Below, piece after piece: positions 9,219 through 18,452 of a DNA stretch of 64,000 nt; position 1 is the stretch's first letter; each line of letters starts with the position of its first letter. Source of the DNA: an uncultured Flavobacteriaceae bacterium (GTDB lineage Bacteria > Bacteroidota > Bacteroidia > Flavobacteriales > Flavobacteriaceae); contig CANLQD010000001.1 in assembly GCA_947493175.1 (NCBI GenBank), forward strand, positions 434,001-498,000, written 5' to 3'. The position numbers and the translations under genes were made by a program. The notes beneath the pieces are model-generated. The model had not been told where the DNA came from. It ran no database searches and worked only from the letters and a program-made list of their open reading frames with translations.

Positions 9219-9896
9219 GATTCTCGTTTTAAACTGTATTAATAATTTGGTTAGAGTATAGAAAATATGATACCAAAAAGACCGAAAATCATAACAAATT
9301 GATTATCAGATATATGTGTTTTTTTACCATTTTTTCAACTGTGTAATTCTGTGTAGTACGGTGTGAAAACGTATAAAACATACACGTTTTAGTTACTGCA
9401 TTGCCGACCCTGAATCGCGTGTTAACACCGCTGGAAATCCTGAACACCAGCATGACCAAACCACCATTCGTTTTAAATGCATCGGTTTTAGGAAAGGAAC
9501 GGAATTCTTTTGGAACATTGCGCCAAAATAGCAATGGACAGTTGGCAGTAAACAGTTTCGTGCCCCTGTTGTAACTACAGACTGCGAAGTACACTGCCCT
9601 ACTGGTTGAAAAAGTCTTGCACTAAAATGCATCGTTTCAATGCAAGATCGTCATCAATGAAATCCTTCGGGATGTAATGTCATAATCAAAAAAACAAAAA
9701 ACATGGTCGTGAAGGTTTCGGGGGGCTCGTTTATAGACTTTTGAGCGGTTCTGAGATTTGGGTGCACAGATGGTTCTCCTCAACAGGCAAGAACCATCTA
9801 AGACTTTTTGTAAAAATAAAAGTCCCGACAGGGGACTGCGGGACTTTCATTTTCAACTTAAACTAACTATATAACTCAATAAGAACGTGGGGTTCG
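9219..9896. other. Long gap between the two PepSY-like paralogues
   Basis: 678 bp without a credible gene. The open frames here lack a signal peptide, composition or motifs like the flanking genes. Apart from the terminator at 9811-9850, nothing recognisable is seen. The length is unusual for this region, so a small RNA or a decayed gene could be hidden. Confidence 0.4.
9811..9850 (-). terminator. Rho-independent terminator
   Basis: AAAGTCCCG and CGGGACTTT form a perfect 9-bp stem around an 11-nt loop. On the minus strand the stem is followed by TTTTATTTTTA. It lies about 50 bp beyond the stop of the minus-strand gene 9897-10205. Confidence 0.85.
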
Positions 9897-10205
9897 TTAC
9901 ATCTCGATCCAGTTACCTTCAGCATCAGCATACAATTCTACTGCTTCACCATCTTCTTTGGTAACTTCCAATTTATACTGTGCTGCTTCATTTACATAAG
10001 CCTTTGCTATGGTAGCTCCAGGATGTGCTGCCTCAAGAGCAGCAGTAATAGCTTCCGGTAATTCTTCTAAGGCGATTTCCGCGAATCCGTCTTGCTCTTC
10101 AACTACCTCAGTGGCTACTGCAACCGCTTCTTTTGCTTCTTCTTCCTGTGCGAATGCGGTCATCGTTGCTAGGGACAATGCCGCTACTAAAAATACTTTT
10201 TTCAT
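9897..10205 (-). CDS. Small secreted PepSY-like protein (paralogue)
   Basis: 102 residues with signal peptide MKKVFLVAALSLATMTAFAQ, an acidic EEEAKEAVAVATEVVEEQDG spacer, and the same C-terminal domain as the protein at 8919-9218 (ELPEAITAALEAAHPGATIA, KAYVNEAAQYKLEV, GNWIEM). The pair clearly arose by duplication. It has its own strong terminator, so the two paralogues are separate transcription units. Expected location is the periplasm or outside the cell. Confidence 0.82.
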   Translation of the reverse strand: MKKVFLVAALSLATMTAFAQEEEAKEAVAVATEVVEEQDGFAEIALEELPEAITAALEAAHPGATIAKAYVNEAAQYKLEVTKEDGEAVELYADAEGNWIEM

Positions 10206-10422
10206 GTTACGTGTGTTTAAAATTTACGAATGATTTTGTGTTCAATTTCAATGAGTAACAAGAGAAAACAATGCCATTGATATCATTACACTCAAAAACA
10301 CTCTAAATAACTGATTTATAGCTATTTAAAATTAAAAATGGATATGCATGTAATGTATAACAGTGTGTAATCAGCCAGAAAGTGTGTAATTTTTACACAA
10401 CATTTGACAGCAGATGCATTCT

Positions 10423-11961
10423 TTAACTTGCTTGATGGGAAGGGCGCAACAAGTCATTCACCGTTTTGACCGGATTAAAGGTGGTCACCGGCACTTCCAC
10501 GAAGATGGTATTCCAATAGGCCATAGCACCGTTCCAGAGTCCAGGAAGTTCTAGTGCTTTCAATTCTCGGCCTTCTTTTGTTTTATTGGTAATGAATCCC
10601 AATTTAGCATCCACATAATTCAATAGGTCGTACTTCTGACCTTTATAATTTTTGACCCCACAAACCAAATCAACAGGATTGAAATGGGTAGCGCCTTTGA
10701 GAAGGGCAGCCTGCTCCTCATTCCCCATATCTACCTGTGCCGATTCTACGATTTGTAGCGAAATGTTACCGTTCGGATCCTTTACCCAAAAAGGTCCGCC
10801 CCCAGGCTCTCCCTCATTCTTTACCATACCGCAAACCCTTATCGGTCGGTTCATCTTGTCTTGCAATACCTTTATCTGTTCCGACAGGCTGAAGTCATCA
10901 AAACCACTGGAAAAACGAACGTTGATCTCGCTTTCCAAAAAATCTTTGATCGCGAGCAATTGGGATGCATCAACATTCCCTTCTTCCAACGACCTTGCAT
11001 ATTCGAATAGTTGTTGCTGCACTTTTAGCAAAACCCCCGCCAAAAGCTTTTTACTGTCCGCAACGATTTTCAATGCTTTCGAAGTAACCACATTATCGAT
11101 ATTTTTGATAAAGATAATGTCAGCATCCTGTTCATTCAGGTTTTCTATCAAAGCACCATGACCTCCGGGCCTAAACAACAAAGAACTATCGTCATTTCTA
11201 AATGGTGCATTTTCCATATCGACTGCAATGGTATCGGTGGCTGGTTTTTGAAATGAAAAGCTCACCTCAAAGTCAATTCCGGTACGATGCTTTACCCTGG
11301 CCTTGGCCACTTCAAATTCTCTTCGGAACATCATTTCGTGCTGGGGCGATACTGTAAAATGTAGTTGTGCCTTTCCACCGGTCTCCGCATACAGTGCTGC
11401 TTCGTTCAAATGTTCCTCGAAGGCCGTTACGACCCCAGCATCATATTGATGAAAAGGCAGTAATCCCTTTGGATAAAACCCGTAGTTTAAACCATCTTCT
11501 GAGAGCATTTCTGCCACGAACAACTTTTTTTCATGGTCATCAGAGGTAGCTTTCCCTTTGATCCTAGATTGTATAATGTCGTAAAAAGGCAAGGAACCCC
11601 ATTGGTCGAACAATGCCTTCACATCAGCGGCGCCTGTTCTATCTATATACGCTTCGAACGTTTCATCTGATGGATCGAACTGTTCCAAAAATGAAAAAAG
11701 CGACTTGAACATACGTGAAGCCGCACCGGAAGCAGGTACAAATTTTAACAGTTCCAAATTACTTCTCGAGGTTTGAAACGCATTGATCAAAGCCTGCTCC
11801 TCCGATGCCGAACATCGAACGATACCATCTCTAACGACAGCGGGTTCTTCCAATCGTACGAACGGAATACCTTCTTTGAAAGTGTTGATTTGGTCGATTA
11901 CCTTGATCTTTGAAATTCCTTTTTCGGAAAGTTGTTGCAGGTCTGCTTCTGAAAATCGCAT
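10423..11961 (-). CDS. DUF4301 domain-containing protein
   Basis: 512 residues, soluble, no signal peptide. The sequence matches the Bacteroidota DUF4301 family over its usual full length, with N-terminal MRFSEADLQQLSEKGIS, then FVPASGAASRMFKSLF, then GEPGGGPFWVKD and NPVDLVCGVKNY. The GAASRMFK and GGGPFW segments hint at a nucleotidyltransferase-like fold, but that is only an impression. It starts 3 bp after the NadR-type kinase stop and is the last gene of the YkoF-PnuC-kinase operon. This links it to vitamin or cofactor salvage by context only. Confidence 0.85.
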   Translation of the reverse strand: MRFSEADLQQLSEKGISKIKVIDQINTFKEGIPFVRLEEPAVVRDGIVRCSASEEQALINAFQTSRSNLELLKFVPASGAASRMFKSLFSFLEQFDPSDETFEAYIDRTGAADVKALFDQWGSLPFYDIIQSRIKGKATSDDHEKKLFVAEMLSEDGLNYGFYPKGLLPFHQYDAGVVTAFEEHLNEAALYAETGGKAQLHFTVSPQHEMMFRREFEVAKARVKHRTGIDFEVSFSFQKPATDTIAVDMENAPFRNDDSSLLFRPGGHGALIENLNEQDADIIFIKNIDNVVTSKALKIVADSKKLLAGVLLKVQQQLFEYARSLEEGNVDASQLLAIKDFLESEINVRFSSGFDDFSLSEQIKVLQDKMNRPIRVCGMVKNEGEPGGGPFWVKDPNGNISLQIVESAQVDMGNEEQAALLKGATHFNPVDLVCGVKNYKGQKYDLLNYVDAKLGFITNKTKEGRELKALELPGLWNGAMAYWNTIFVEVPVTTFNPVKTVNDLLRPSHQAS

Positions 11962-11964
11962 GGG

Positions 11965-12537
11965 TTAGCTAGCTTTTGTTTGTAACAAATTATCGATATG
12001 AGCAATGGCCGTTGCCAATCGTTCTTTTTTATCTCCCTTTAAAGTAACAAAATTACGCTGATACTTTTCTAGCGTATCTTTAAAATATGTGAACATTCGT
12101 TCCCGCTCGTTGGGTTTGTCCCTTAGGTCGTCGCCCACCCAAGGAACGTCGATATAGGTTAAAAAATAGAGGTCATAGGAATTTGAAAGCGCATATTTTT
12201 CCAAAATAGGGTCGCAATACCCCAAATAATAGGCTTCCGAATATACTTTGGTTTCCAATAAATCGGTATCGCACACCAGCACATTTGTTGCTCTCTTAGT
12301 CAACTTATTCTCCAAGCGTATTTGACCTTCTGCGATAGGTAACAGATCTTTCGGTTCACAGGTCTTCTGTTCCTTGTTCCATTTATCCTGCAGGTATTCC
12401 CGGGCATATTCGGGTACCCAAACGGTATTATAATGTCTAGCAAGTTGTCTCGACAAGGTGGTCTTCCCCGTAGATTCAGGACCGAACAGTACTACTTTAA
12501 GGATATTTGAGGACGCTTGTCTAAACTTTTCTTCCAT
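11965..12537 (-). CDS. NadR-type ATPase/kinase (ribosylnicotinamide kinase-like)
   Basis: About 190 residues starting at MEEKFRQASSN (ATG at 12537). A longer open frame would run deep into PnuC and is not needed. VVLFGPESTGKTTLSRQLA is the Walker A of the NadR C-terminal kinase family. The PEYAREYL, DTDLLETKVYSE and YFLTYIDVPWVGDDLRD segments match NadR-type nicotinamide riboside kinases. The NMN adenylyltransferase half of classical NadR is absent. It overlaps the 3' end of pnuC by 46 bp and sits 3 bp from DUF4301. With PnuC, the simplest role is phosphorylating imported nicotinamide riboside, but see the YkoF-like neighbour. Confidence 0.85.
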   Translation of the reverse strand: MEEKFRQASSNILKVVLFGPESTGKTTLSRQLARHYNTVWVPEYAREYLQDKWNKEQKTCEPKDLLPIAEGQIRLENKLTKRATNVLVCDTDLLETKVYSEAYYLGYCDPILEKYALSNSYDLYFLTYIDVPWVGDDLRDKPNERERMFTYFKDTLEKYQRNFVTLKGDKKERLATAIAHIDNLLQTKAS

Positions 12538-13130
12538 AGGAGATAGGCCTGAATGGCCAGTACCGTAAATATAACATATTGCAGTGAAAGCATGCCCCAA
12601 CCTCGATAGGCATATAAGGGAATCGTTATGATATCGGCAAGAATCCAAAGGGTCCAGTTCTCCAATTTTTTCAGGGCCATGTACCACATGGCGGTAAAGA
12701 AAATACCCGAGGTAAAAATATCAATGTAGTTCGAAGTTTCGACCTCATAACCAAAGACCTTATAAACGGCATAATTGAATAGCATCGTGAACAGAAAGAG
12801 TGCAAAACCGATAACCTTCTCACGGGGGCTTGTCCTTGAAATCTTTACTATTTTTTCACCTTCCTTTTTTCGAGACCAGTTCCACCAACCGTACACACTC
12901 ATGGCAGACCAATAAAAATTCATCATCATATCCCCTAAGAGACCGTCTCTTAAAAAGAGATAAACGGTGATAACTGTCGCTACAAGACCTGTTGGGTATA
13001 CGAGAATATTTTCCTTTTTGGCAAACCAGACACTTGCGATACCCGAGACAAAAACAATACCCTCTAGAACGATAATATAGGATTCCTTGCCCCTATAGGC
13101 ATCCAAGAAAAAATCAAAAATGGGGTTCAT
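12492..13130 (-). CDS. pnuC: PnuC-family vitamin transporter
   Basis: 212 residues with about 7 hydrophobic segments and family motifs SVYGWWNW and ADIITIPLYAYRG. PnuC proteins move nicotinamide riboside by facilitated diffusion, driven by intracellular phosphorylation. Close relatives (PnuT) carry thiamin. Context is split: downstream is a NadR-type kinase (favours nicotinamide riboside), upstream with a 17-bp overlap is a YkoF-like thiamin-binding protein (favours thiamin). No TPP riboswitch is seen upstream of this operon. The kinase makes nicotinamide riboside slightly more likely. Confidence 0.88.
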   Translation of the reverse strand: MNPIFDFFLDAYRGKESYIIVLEGIVFVSGIASVWFAKKENILVYPTGLVATVITVYLFLRDGLLGDMMMNFYWSAMSVYGWWNWSRKKEGEKIVKISRTSPREKVIGFALFLFTMLFNYAVYKVFGYEVETSNYIDIFTSGIFFTAMWYMALKKLENWTLWILADIITIPLYAYRGWGMLSLQYVIFTVLAIQAYLLWKKSLDKRPQISLK

Positions 13131-13374
13131 AGTCGCTACGATCGGTTTTAACGATTTTCAGATACATCAATCCCTTGTCCATGAACTCGAAAGCCGTTTT
13201 TATTTCGGCATTCAGTATCTGCATAACAGCATCATATTCCCCATAAACCTGGGTACTCAAGGGGTTTTCTAAAACGGTGAGTCCAGAGGCTCTCAATTTT
13301 TTGATAAAACTGATAATATGTTCTTCAAAATCGTCTTGAAGTGGCGAGAAAGTAAGTTCTATTGAGATTCTCAT
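13114..13374 (-). CDS. YkoF/MTH1187-like thiamin- or HMP-binding protein
   Basis: 86 residues. The short ferredoxin-like alpha/beta pattern (ISIELTFSPL ... IISFIKKLRASGLTV ... STQVYGEYDAVMQILN ... FEFMDKGLMYLKIV) matches the thiamine-binding YkoF/MTH1187 family. It has no signal peptide, so it is cytosolic. It is the first gene of the operon and overlaps pnuC by 17 bp, so the two are translationally coupled. Family knowledge suggests it binds thiamin or hydroxymethylpyrimidine, perhaps as a carrier or sensor for the transporter. Confidence 0.75.
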   Translation of the reverse strand: MRISIELTFSPLQDDFEEHIISFIKKLRASGLTVLENPLSTQVYGEYDAVMQILNAEIKTAFEFMDKGLMYLKIVKTDRSDYEPHF

Positions 13375-13423
13375 TTTTAACGTTCATATTCAAGGTTCCC
13401 ATATTTTTTTCTACTGCCCTCAG

Positions 13424-13456
13424 GGCCAGTTTTGACATATGTAAAAACTGGCTCTA
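13424..13456. terminator. Hairpin directly after the phosphopantetheinyl transferase stop
   Basis: GGCCAGTTTT and AAAAACTGGCTC form a stem of 9-10 bp that begins at the stop codon of the minus-strand gene. There is no clear T-tract on the minus strand, so it may be a weak or factor-assisted terminator or an mRNA 3'-end stabiliser. Confidence 0.45.
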
Positions 13457-14089
13457 AGCATTCCCAATTGCATAGACACAAGTGAAGCCTTCGAATTCTT
13501 GAAACTCCATTTTATAATCAGATCTTTTCCCTTGATATAGGATTTCACCGGTGGTACGGTCATCTGTCAATGAAAAATTATGGATGTCTATGTGATGTAA
13601 AAAACTGAGTCCCGGTTCTGCATATATTTTATACAACGATTCTTTACAGCCCCAAACTACGGTCAGTTTTCTTACTAGGGCATCGGTGTTGGCAATGGTA
13701 CGATACTCTTCGATCGGCGTAAACTTATGGGCTATTCGCAAGATTTTCTCCCGCTGCATCTCGATATCGATTCCGACCTCATCTTGATCGCTTACAATAA
13801 TCCCTGTAAAATGGTGCGAATGTGTGATCGAAATCTTTCTTCCGTCCTTTAGATGTGGTTTCCCCATTTCATCATAGAACAGATCTTGATCTACATAGCC
13901 CGCTTCGGCCATTAAATGACGAATGCTCAAAAAGCCCCGCCGATGTAGTTCCGATTTCATTCGCAACATCCTATTTTGACAGTGTTCTGTAAGCACAATA
14001 CCGTTCGCAAGCTCATTTTCAGGCTCTTGTATCTTCCAGATATGGGCAATAATTGATGAATTGACCTGTATTGTCTTGTAAAGAGGCAT
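13454..14089 (-). CDS. 4'-phosphopantetheinyl transferase superfamily protein
   Basis: 211 residues. The two family motifs are present: VGIDIE (Asp108, Glu110, magnesium binding) and WGCKESLYK (Trp146, Lys149, Glu150). The spacing is that of Sfp-type enzymes, which transfer the CoA phosphopantetheine arm to a carrier-protein serine. No carrier protein or synthase lies beside it. The gene is divergent from ahcY, with only 85 bp between the starts. Confidence 0.92.
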   Translation of the reverse strand: MPLYKTIQVNSSIIAHIWKIQEPENELANGIVLTEHCQNRMLRMKSELHRRGFLSIRHLMAEAGYVDQDLFYDEMGKPHLKDGRKISITHSHHFTGIIVSDQDEVGIDIEMQREKILRIAHKFTPIEEYRTIANTDALVRKLTVVWGCKESLYKIYAEPGLSFLHHIDIHNFSLTDDRTTGEILYQGKRSDYKMEFQEFEGFTCVYAIGNA

Positions 14090-14109
14090 GGGATTGCTAC
14101 TATAATTTG

Positions 14110-14117
14110 TACCTTTG
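14110..14117 (+). promoter_or_regulatory. Bacteroidota -7 promoter box for ahcY
   Basis: TACCTTTG fits TAnnTTTG, 57 bp before the ahcY start. A TTG-containing -33 region lies about 20 bp upstream. The leader includes a short GGCGA/TCGCC hairpin, but I see no SAH riboswitch. Confidence 0.6.
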
Positions 14118-14174
14118 CATCTGCAAAAAGTTGGGCGACATCGCCTTTAAACGAAAGTAAAAAATAAAAAGAAT

Positions 14175-15491
14175 ATGAGCACGAAAACCGTTCCTTATGT
14201 ACCTTATAAGGTAAAAGATATTTCTTTGGCCGAGTGGGGAAGAAAAGAAATCAATTTAGCAGAGGCCGAAATGCCCGGATTGATGGCATTACGTGAAGAA
14301 TATGGGAAAGAACAACCCTTAAAAGGCGCCCGAATTGCCGGATGCCTGCACATGACCATACAGACTGCAGTTCTTATAGAGACTTTGGTAGCTTTGGGCG
14401 CCGATGTAACTTGGAGCTCGTGCAACATCTTTTCTACACAAGATCATGCCGCTGCCGCTATTGCCGCTGCGGGCATACCTGTTTATGCGTGGAAAGGGAT
14501 GAACGAAGAGGAGTTTGATTGGTGTATCGAACAAACCCTATTCTTTGGTGAGAAACGTGAGCCCTTGAATATGATCTTGGACGATGGTGGTGATTTGACC
14601 AATATGGTCTTAGATCGCTACCCTGAATTGACCGCCGCCATCAAAGGATTATCCGAAGAAACAACCACGGGCGTACACCGCTTGTACGAACGGGTTAAGA
14701 ACGGTACCTTACCTATGCCTGCTATTAACGTAAACGATTCGGTAACCAAGTCTAAGTTCGATAACAAATACGGGTGTCGTGAAAGTGCCGTAGATGCTAT
14801 CCGGAGAGCTACCGATACGATGCTTGCCGGTAAGAGGGTCGTTGTTGCCGGTTATGGGGATGTTGGAAAAGGGACCGCAGCTTCTTTTGCAGGTGCCGGA
14901 GCCATCGTTACCGTCACTGAAATAGATCCGATTTGTGCCTTACAGGCCTGTATGGAAGGTTTTGAGGTTAAAAAGTTGGAAACAGTTATCGGAAACGCCG
15001 ATATCGTTATCACTACTACCGGAAACAAGGACATCATCCGTGGGGAGCATTTTAAGGCCCTAAAGGATAAGGCGATTGTTTGTAACATAGGGCATTTCGA
15101 TAACGAAATCGATATGGCGTGGTTAAACAACAATTACGGTGACACCAGAGACGAAATTAAGCCGCAGGTAGACAAGTATACGTTAGATGGCAAGGACATC
15201 ATCATTTTGGCCGAAGGCCGCTTGGTAAACCTAGGCTGTGCTACCGGACATCCGAGTTTTGTGATGAGCAATTCGTTCACGAACCAGACCTTGGCACAAA
15301 TCGAACTTTGGAACCACAGTGATAAATATGGGAACGACGTGTACATGCTTCCAAAACATTTGGATGAAAAAGTGGCTGCACTTCACCTTTCGCGTTTAGG
15401 TGCGGAATTGACCGAGTTGAAACAAGATCAGGCCGAATATATCGGGGTGAAGGTCGAAGGACCGTTCAAGCCGGAATACTACAGGTATTGA
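14175..15491 (+). CDS. ahcY: Adenosylhomocysteinase
   Basis: 438 residues, the normal bacterial length. It catalyses reversible hydrolysis of S-adenosylhomocysteine to adenosine and homocysteine in the methyl cycle, using bound NAD. Visible hallmarks are [16 protein letters not shown], the [10 protein letters not shown] motif, [20 protein letters not shown] with its active-site Lys and Asn, the NAD loop [12 protein letters not shown] (about residue 225), and the C-terminal KPEYYRY. Start is the ATG after an A-rich leader. A terminator follows at 15577. Confidence 0.98.
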   Translation: MSTKTVPYVPYKVKDISLAEWGRKEINLAEAEMPGLMALREEYGKEQPLKGARIAGCLHMTIQTAVLIETLVALGADVTWSSCNIFSTQDHAAAAIAAAGIPVYAWKGMNEEEFDWCIEQTLFFGEKREPLNMILDDGGDLTNMVLDRYPELTAAIKGLSEETTTGVHRLYERVKNGTLPMPAINVNDSVTKSKFDNKYGCRESAVDAIRRATDTMLAGKRVVVAGYGDVGKGTAASFAGAGAIVTVTEIDPICALQACMEGFEVKKLETVIGNADIVITTTGNKDIIRGEHFKALKDKAIVCNIGHFDNEIDMAWLNNNYGDTRDEIKPQVDKYTLDGKDIIILAEGRLVNLGCATGHPSFVMSNSFTNQTLAQIELWNHSDKYGNDVYMLPKHLDEKVAALHLSRLGAELTELKQDQAEYIGVKVEGPFKPEYYRY

Positions 15492-15576
15492 TTGTTAGCT
15501 CGATCATCAAGATTTATAGGCTCAAACGCCAATCTGACGCGTTTGCCACTAGATGGTTTACTTAAAAATCTTATTC

Positions 15577-15617
15577 GAACCCTTATCGGCACTGGATGTC
15601 GGTAAGGGTTTTTTTTA
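15577..15617 (+). terminator. Rho-independent terminator after ahcY
   Basis: AACCCTTATCGGC and GTCGGTAAGGGTT pair with one wobble and one mismatch around a 7-nt loop, followed by a run of T residues. It separates ahcY from the SDR gene at 15630. Confidence 0.88.
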
Positions 15618-15629
15618 CTGTATATTGCT

Positions 15630-16733
15630 ATGACCATACTACTTACTGGCGCTACGGGAACGCTGGGTTCCCAAATATTATTCTCTTTGTTGGAACAAAA
15701 GTTTGATGACATTGAGCAACTATTCCTACCCGTGAGGGAAAAGAAATCCAGTACTCCCGAGGAACGGGTTCTTAAAATGTTGCAAAGTGTATATGCCCCA
15801 GATTTCGTACAGCGCAATTTGGACCAAGTGCGTTCAAAGATAAAGGTGCTGCCCGCTTCGGTTTTATTGCATCCCCAGCCGGTTTTGAACGATGTTAAAA
15901 TCACCTATTTTATTCATTCGGCCGGATATGTAAATCTTTCCACGGCCCAAGATGCAAAAGAAGAAATATTCAGGGAAAACTTGGAATTTACCCAACAAAT
16001 ATTCGAGGGGTACGCTCCCCTTATTGAAAAATTTGTATACATCAGTACCGCCTTCTCTGCCGGGAACACAGGTGGTATTTTATCGAACGACTATGCAAAC
16101 ACCCAGCCGCTGGCACATAGAAATCATTATGAGGCCGCCAAGTACGCTACCGAAAGGTTCCTAATACAGGCCGGCGAGCGTTACGACCTTCCGATCCAAA
16201 TCTTACGGCCTAGTGTTTTGGGCGGCAATATGATGGATTCGCCCAATTTCTTTATTTCTAAATACATGGTATTTTATCTTTTTGCGAAGTTCTTTTATAA
16301 AAATACATCTAAGGACCGTATTCGTATAACGGCACATTCGGAAAGCGGGCTCAATATCGTCCCGACCGATTATGCCGCAAAGGTGATTACCAGCGTTTTT
16401 GATACCGATATCAAACAACTGAATATCGTGCATCCCAAAACAACCCATATCATCCGGGGTATTTGCAATATATTGGAAACTGTAGCTTTCAACAATTTTA
16501 GTCTAACGCATCATCAAATTGATGAAACCACTGGTTTTGAATCCAAATTGGAACAGTTTTACTATCGTACCATCGGGGTCCATTTAACACCATACCTAAC
16601 TTCGAAACCCTGCGAATGGGACACTACGCTGTTACAACAGATTTTACCCATCCCAAACTATAATCTAGAAGAATACCTCATTAATACGATTCAATTTGCC
16701 AAGTATTATAACTTTAGGAATCAACAGTGGTAA
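15630..16733 (+). CDS. Extended SDR / thioester reductase-like protein
   Basis: 367 residues. It starts with the NAD(P) loop LLTGATGTLGSQ, has an active-site YEAAKYATE (YxxxK), and STAFSAGN before it. This is the pattern of NAD-binding_4 (male sterility / carboxylic acid reductase R-domain) proteins, which reduce carrier-bound thioesters or fatty acyl-CoA. Here the reductase stands alone without adenylation or carrier domains. A phosphopantetheinyl transferase 1.5 kb away is suggestive but not proof of a shared pathway. The start lies right after the ahcY terminator. Confidence 0.82.
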   Translation: MTILLTGATGTLGSQILFSLLEQKFDDIEQLFLPVREKKSSTPEERVLKMLQSVYAPDFVQRNLDQVRSKIKVLPASVLLHPQPVLNDVKITYFIHSAGYVNLSTAQDAKEEIFRENLEFTQQIFEGYAPLIEKFVYISTAFSAGNTGGILSNDYANTQPLAHRNHYEAAKYATERFLIQAGERYDLPIQILRPSVLGGNMMDSPNFFISKYMVFYLFAKFFYKNTSKDRIRITAHSESGLNIVPTDYAAKVITSVFDTDIKQLNIVHPKTTHIIRGICNILETVAFNNFSLTHHQIDETTGFESKLEQFYYRTIGVHLTPYLTSKPCEWDTTLLQQILPIPNYNLEEYLINTIQFAKYYNFRNQQW

Positions 16734-16938
16734 GATTTACTGCACTTTTGCTTAACCCCATAGTTTCCACGGGACCATTCCATGGCCGGTTGCAACCGTT
16801 CTTTTAAGGGTTCGAACAGAAAACCATCGTTCATTCCCGTGTTCAGTTCAATTTCGCCAAGAAGAAGCGCTCCTCTGCTACAGTGCCTAACACAAAAAGA
16901 AGCAGGCAAAGAAAAGTTTTGACCACCAACACTGTTTT
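16734..16938 (-). pseudogene. Possible decayed small gene (weak)
   Basis: On the minus strand a signal-peptide-like start (TFLCLLLFVLG core, ATG near 16958) hits a stop after about 39 codons. A shifted frame then continues as NTGMNDGFLFEPLKERLQPA and further to 16721. The two halves together look like one small secreted protein broken by a frameshift. I do not recognise the family. This could equally be chance, so confidence is low. Confidence 0.2.
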
Positions 16939-16972
16939 CACAGAAGCCCCTTTATGCATGATTTTCTACAGA

Positions 16973-18274
16973 TCAATAAATCCATTTTGAAAAGAATGCG
17001 TCTAGATCACGATTTGCTGCTTCTTCAAATGCTTCTTGAAAATCAACGGTATCGACAGACCTATTAAAGTATTTTTGACTATAGTGTTTTAGTCCATTCC
17101 AAAAATCCCTTTCCCCCAATTCGCCTCTGAGGAGATGTATTACATAAGCTCCCTTAAAATAAACGAGATTGCGGTCTTCTGTCGTGGGGTTCGACCAATC
17201 GTCGAATACCAAGGCTTTATCCTTTCCGGCCGATTTGATAATTTCATACGTTCTGCGATAAGCACTGATATCGGATTCGTATTTGCCCTTACCAAATTTA
17301 TGCTCGTTAAAAGCGGCCGACATAAAAGTAGCGAGCCCTTCGTTCAGCCAAAAGTGGTTCCAATTCTCACAAGTAATCATATTTCCCCACCATTGATGAG
17401 CCAATTCATGGGATATCAGATTGGTCTCTGTACCATCGTTCAGCACGAGCTTGCCATAAGACTTCTTTAATACCGAGAATCCTGACATTTCCTGATAATG
17501 GTTTCCCATCAGTACCTGAGAGTACGAAGATTGTCTATAGGGCATACCTGATTTCGCCTCAAAAAAGGCAACCATTTCTTTTGTTGGTGAAAAAATCGTT
17601 TCAAGTTCTTCGGAAGAATAATATGGGGAATGGTAGTTTAGCGATAGATTTCCATAGGTTTCTTTGAATGTAGTGAAGGCACCTATGGCAAAACCGTACG
17701 TATATGATGGGGATTCATAGTCCTGAACCCATGAATATTGGATAGTGTTTCCATTTCGGGAAGTCTCTATTAAACTACCACTTGCGACACATTGTTTATC
17801 GGCAGGAATCGATAGGTTGATTTTGAACTTTGCCTTATCGCTTGGAGAATCGTTACAGGGCATCCATTGACTCGTTGAAAAAACGGTATAGACTTCTTCA
17901 TTCCTAAAATCGAACTGCAAACCGTGAGATGGGCGCCCAGCGTATCTTATTTGAATATAATTCGCCCTTTCATGTCTTTCGTGAAGAAAGAGTAGCAGCT
18001 TTTTGCCTTTTTGTTCATAATTTTTCACCTCTTTGCCAAGAACTTCCTCGATTTTTAAATCTCCACAGTTGAAAGTCACTTCATTCAGACCTGGATCTAA
18101 CATAAAATCAATACCTACAGTACCCACAAAACTTTTGTTGGCCATATTGGTTTGAAACGTGAGATCATAACTTAACACATCAAGTTTGTCTACCAACGAG
18201 TTTTTTTGGGAATGAGTGGCAGCTAACCAGCAAAAGGCTAAAAGAAAGATATAAACTGTTTGGTGAAAGTTCAT
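16973..18274 (-). CDS. M1-family zinc metallopeptidase-like protein
   Basis: 433 residues with an N-terminal signal segment (FLLAFCWLAATHS). The M1 zinc site is present: HELAHQWW (about 286) and WLNEGLAT with the third zinc ligand Glu about 20 residues on. A YFKGAYV segment carries the usual Tyr. The exopeptidase GxMEN motif is replaced by YQEMSGF, so aminopeptidase activity on ordinary peptides is uncertain. The protein is also shorter than typical aminopeptidase N (no C-terminal ERAP-like domain). Expected location is the periplasm or cell surface. Confidence 0.85.
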   Translation of the reverse strand: MNFHQTVYIFLLAFCWLAATHSQKNSLVDKLDVLSYDLTFQTNMANKSFVGTVGIDFMLDPGLNEVTFNCGDLKIEEVLGKEVKNYEQKGKKLLLFLHERHERANYIQIRYAGRPSHGLQFDFRNEEVYTVFSTSQWMPCNDSPSDKAKFKINLSIPADKQCVASGSLIETSRNGNTIQYSWVQDYESPSYTYGFAIGAFTTFKETYGNLSLNYHSPYYSSEELETIFSPTKEMVAFFEAKSGMPYRQSSYSQVLMGNHYQEMSGFSVLKKSYGKLVLNDGTETNLISHELAHQWWGNMITCENWNHFWLNEGLATFMSAAFNEHKFGKGKYESDISAYRRTYEIIKSAGKDKALVFDDWSNPTTEDRNLVYFKGAYVIHLLRGELGERDFWNGLKHYSQKYFNRSVDTVDFQEAFEEAANRDLDAFFSKWIY

Positions 18275-18342
18275 GTTCTAAGTTAACCTTTCTGACTGAG
18301 ATAACGACCGACCAAATCTTCGAAGTATTTAACAGAATCCCG

Positions 18343-18368
18343 ACAGGATTGGTCCCGACCAATCCTGT
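18343..18368. repeat. Perfect 12-bp inverted repeat
   Basis: ACAGGATTGGTC and GACCAATCCTGT flank a 2-bp centre between two minus-strand genes. There is no T-tract, so it is not a standard terminator. CCCGAC-containing hairpins of this style recur in other gaps of the window. Confidence 0.7.
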
Positions 18369-18452
18369 TGTGACTACCAAGCTTGGGATTCAGACATTCT
18401 TTTGACTGCATCGTACAAACCACTTCTCAAAATGGTCTTACTATTTATCCTG

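Noticed and set aside
9289..9594. Minus-strand open frame of about 100 codons between the PepSY-like genes
   Set aside because: No motif, no signal peptide, odd composition and a competing overlapping frame; judged non-coding.
14118..14174. SAH riboswitch before ahcY
   Set aside because: The leader is about 50 nt with only a short GGCGA/TCGCC hairpin and lacks the conserved SAH aptamer core.
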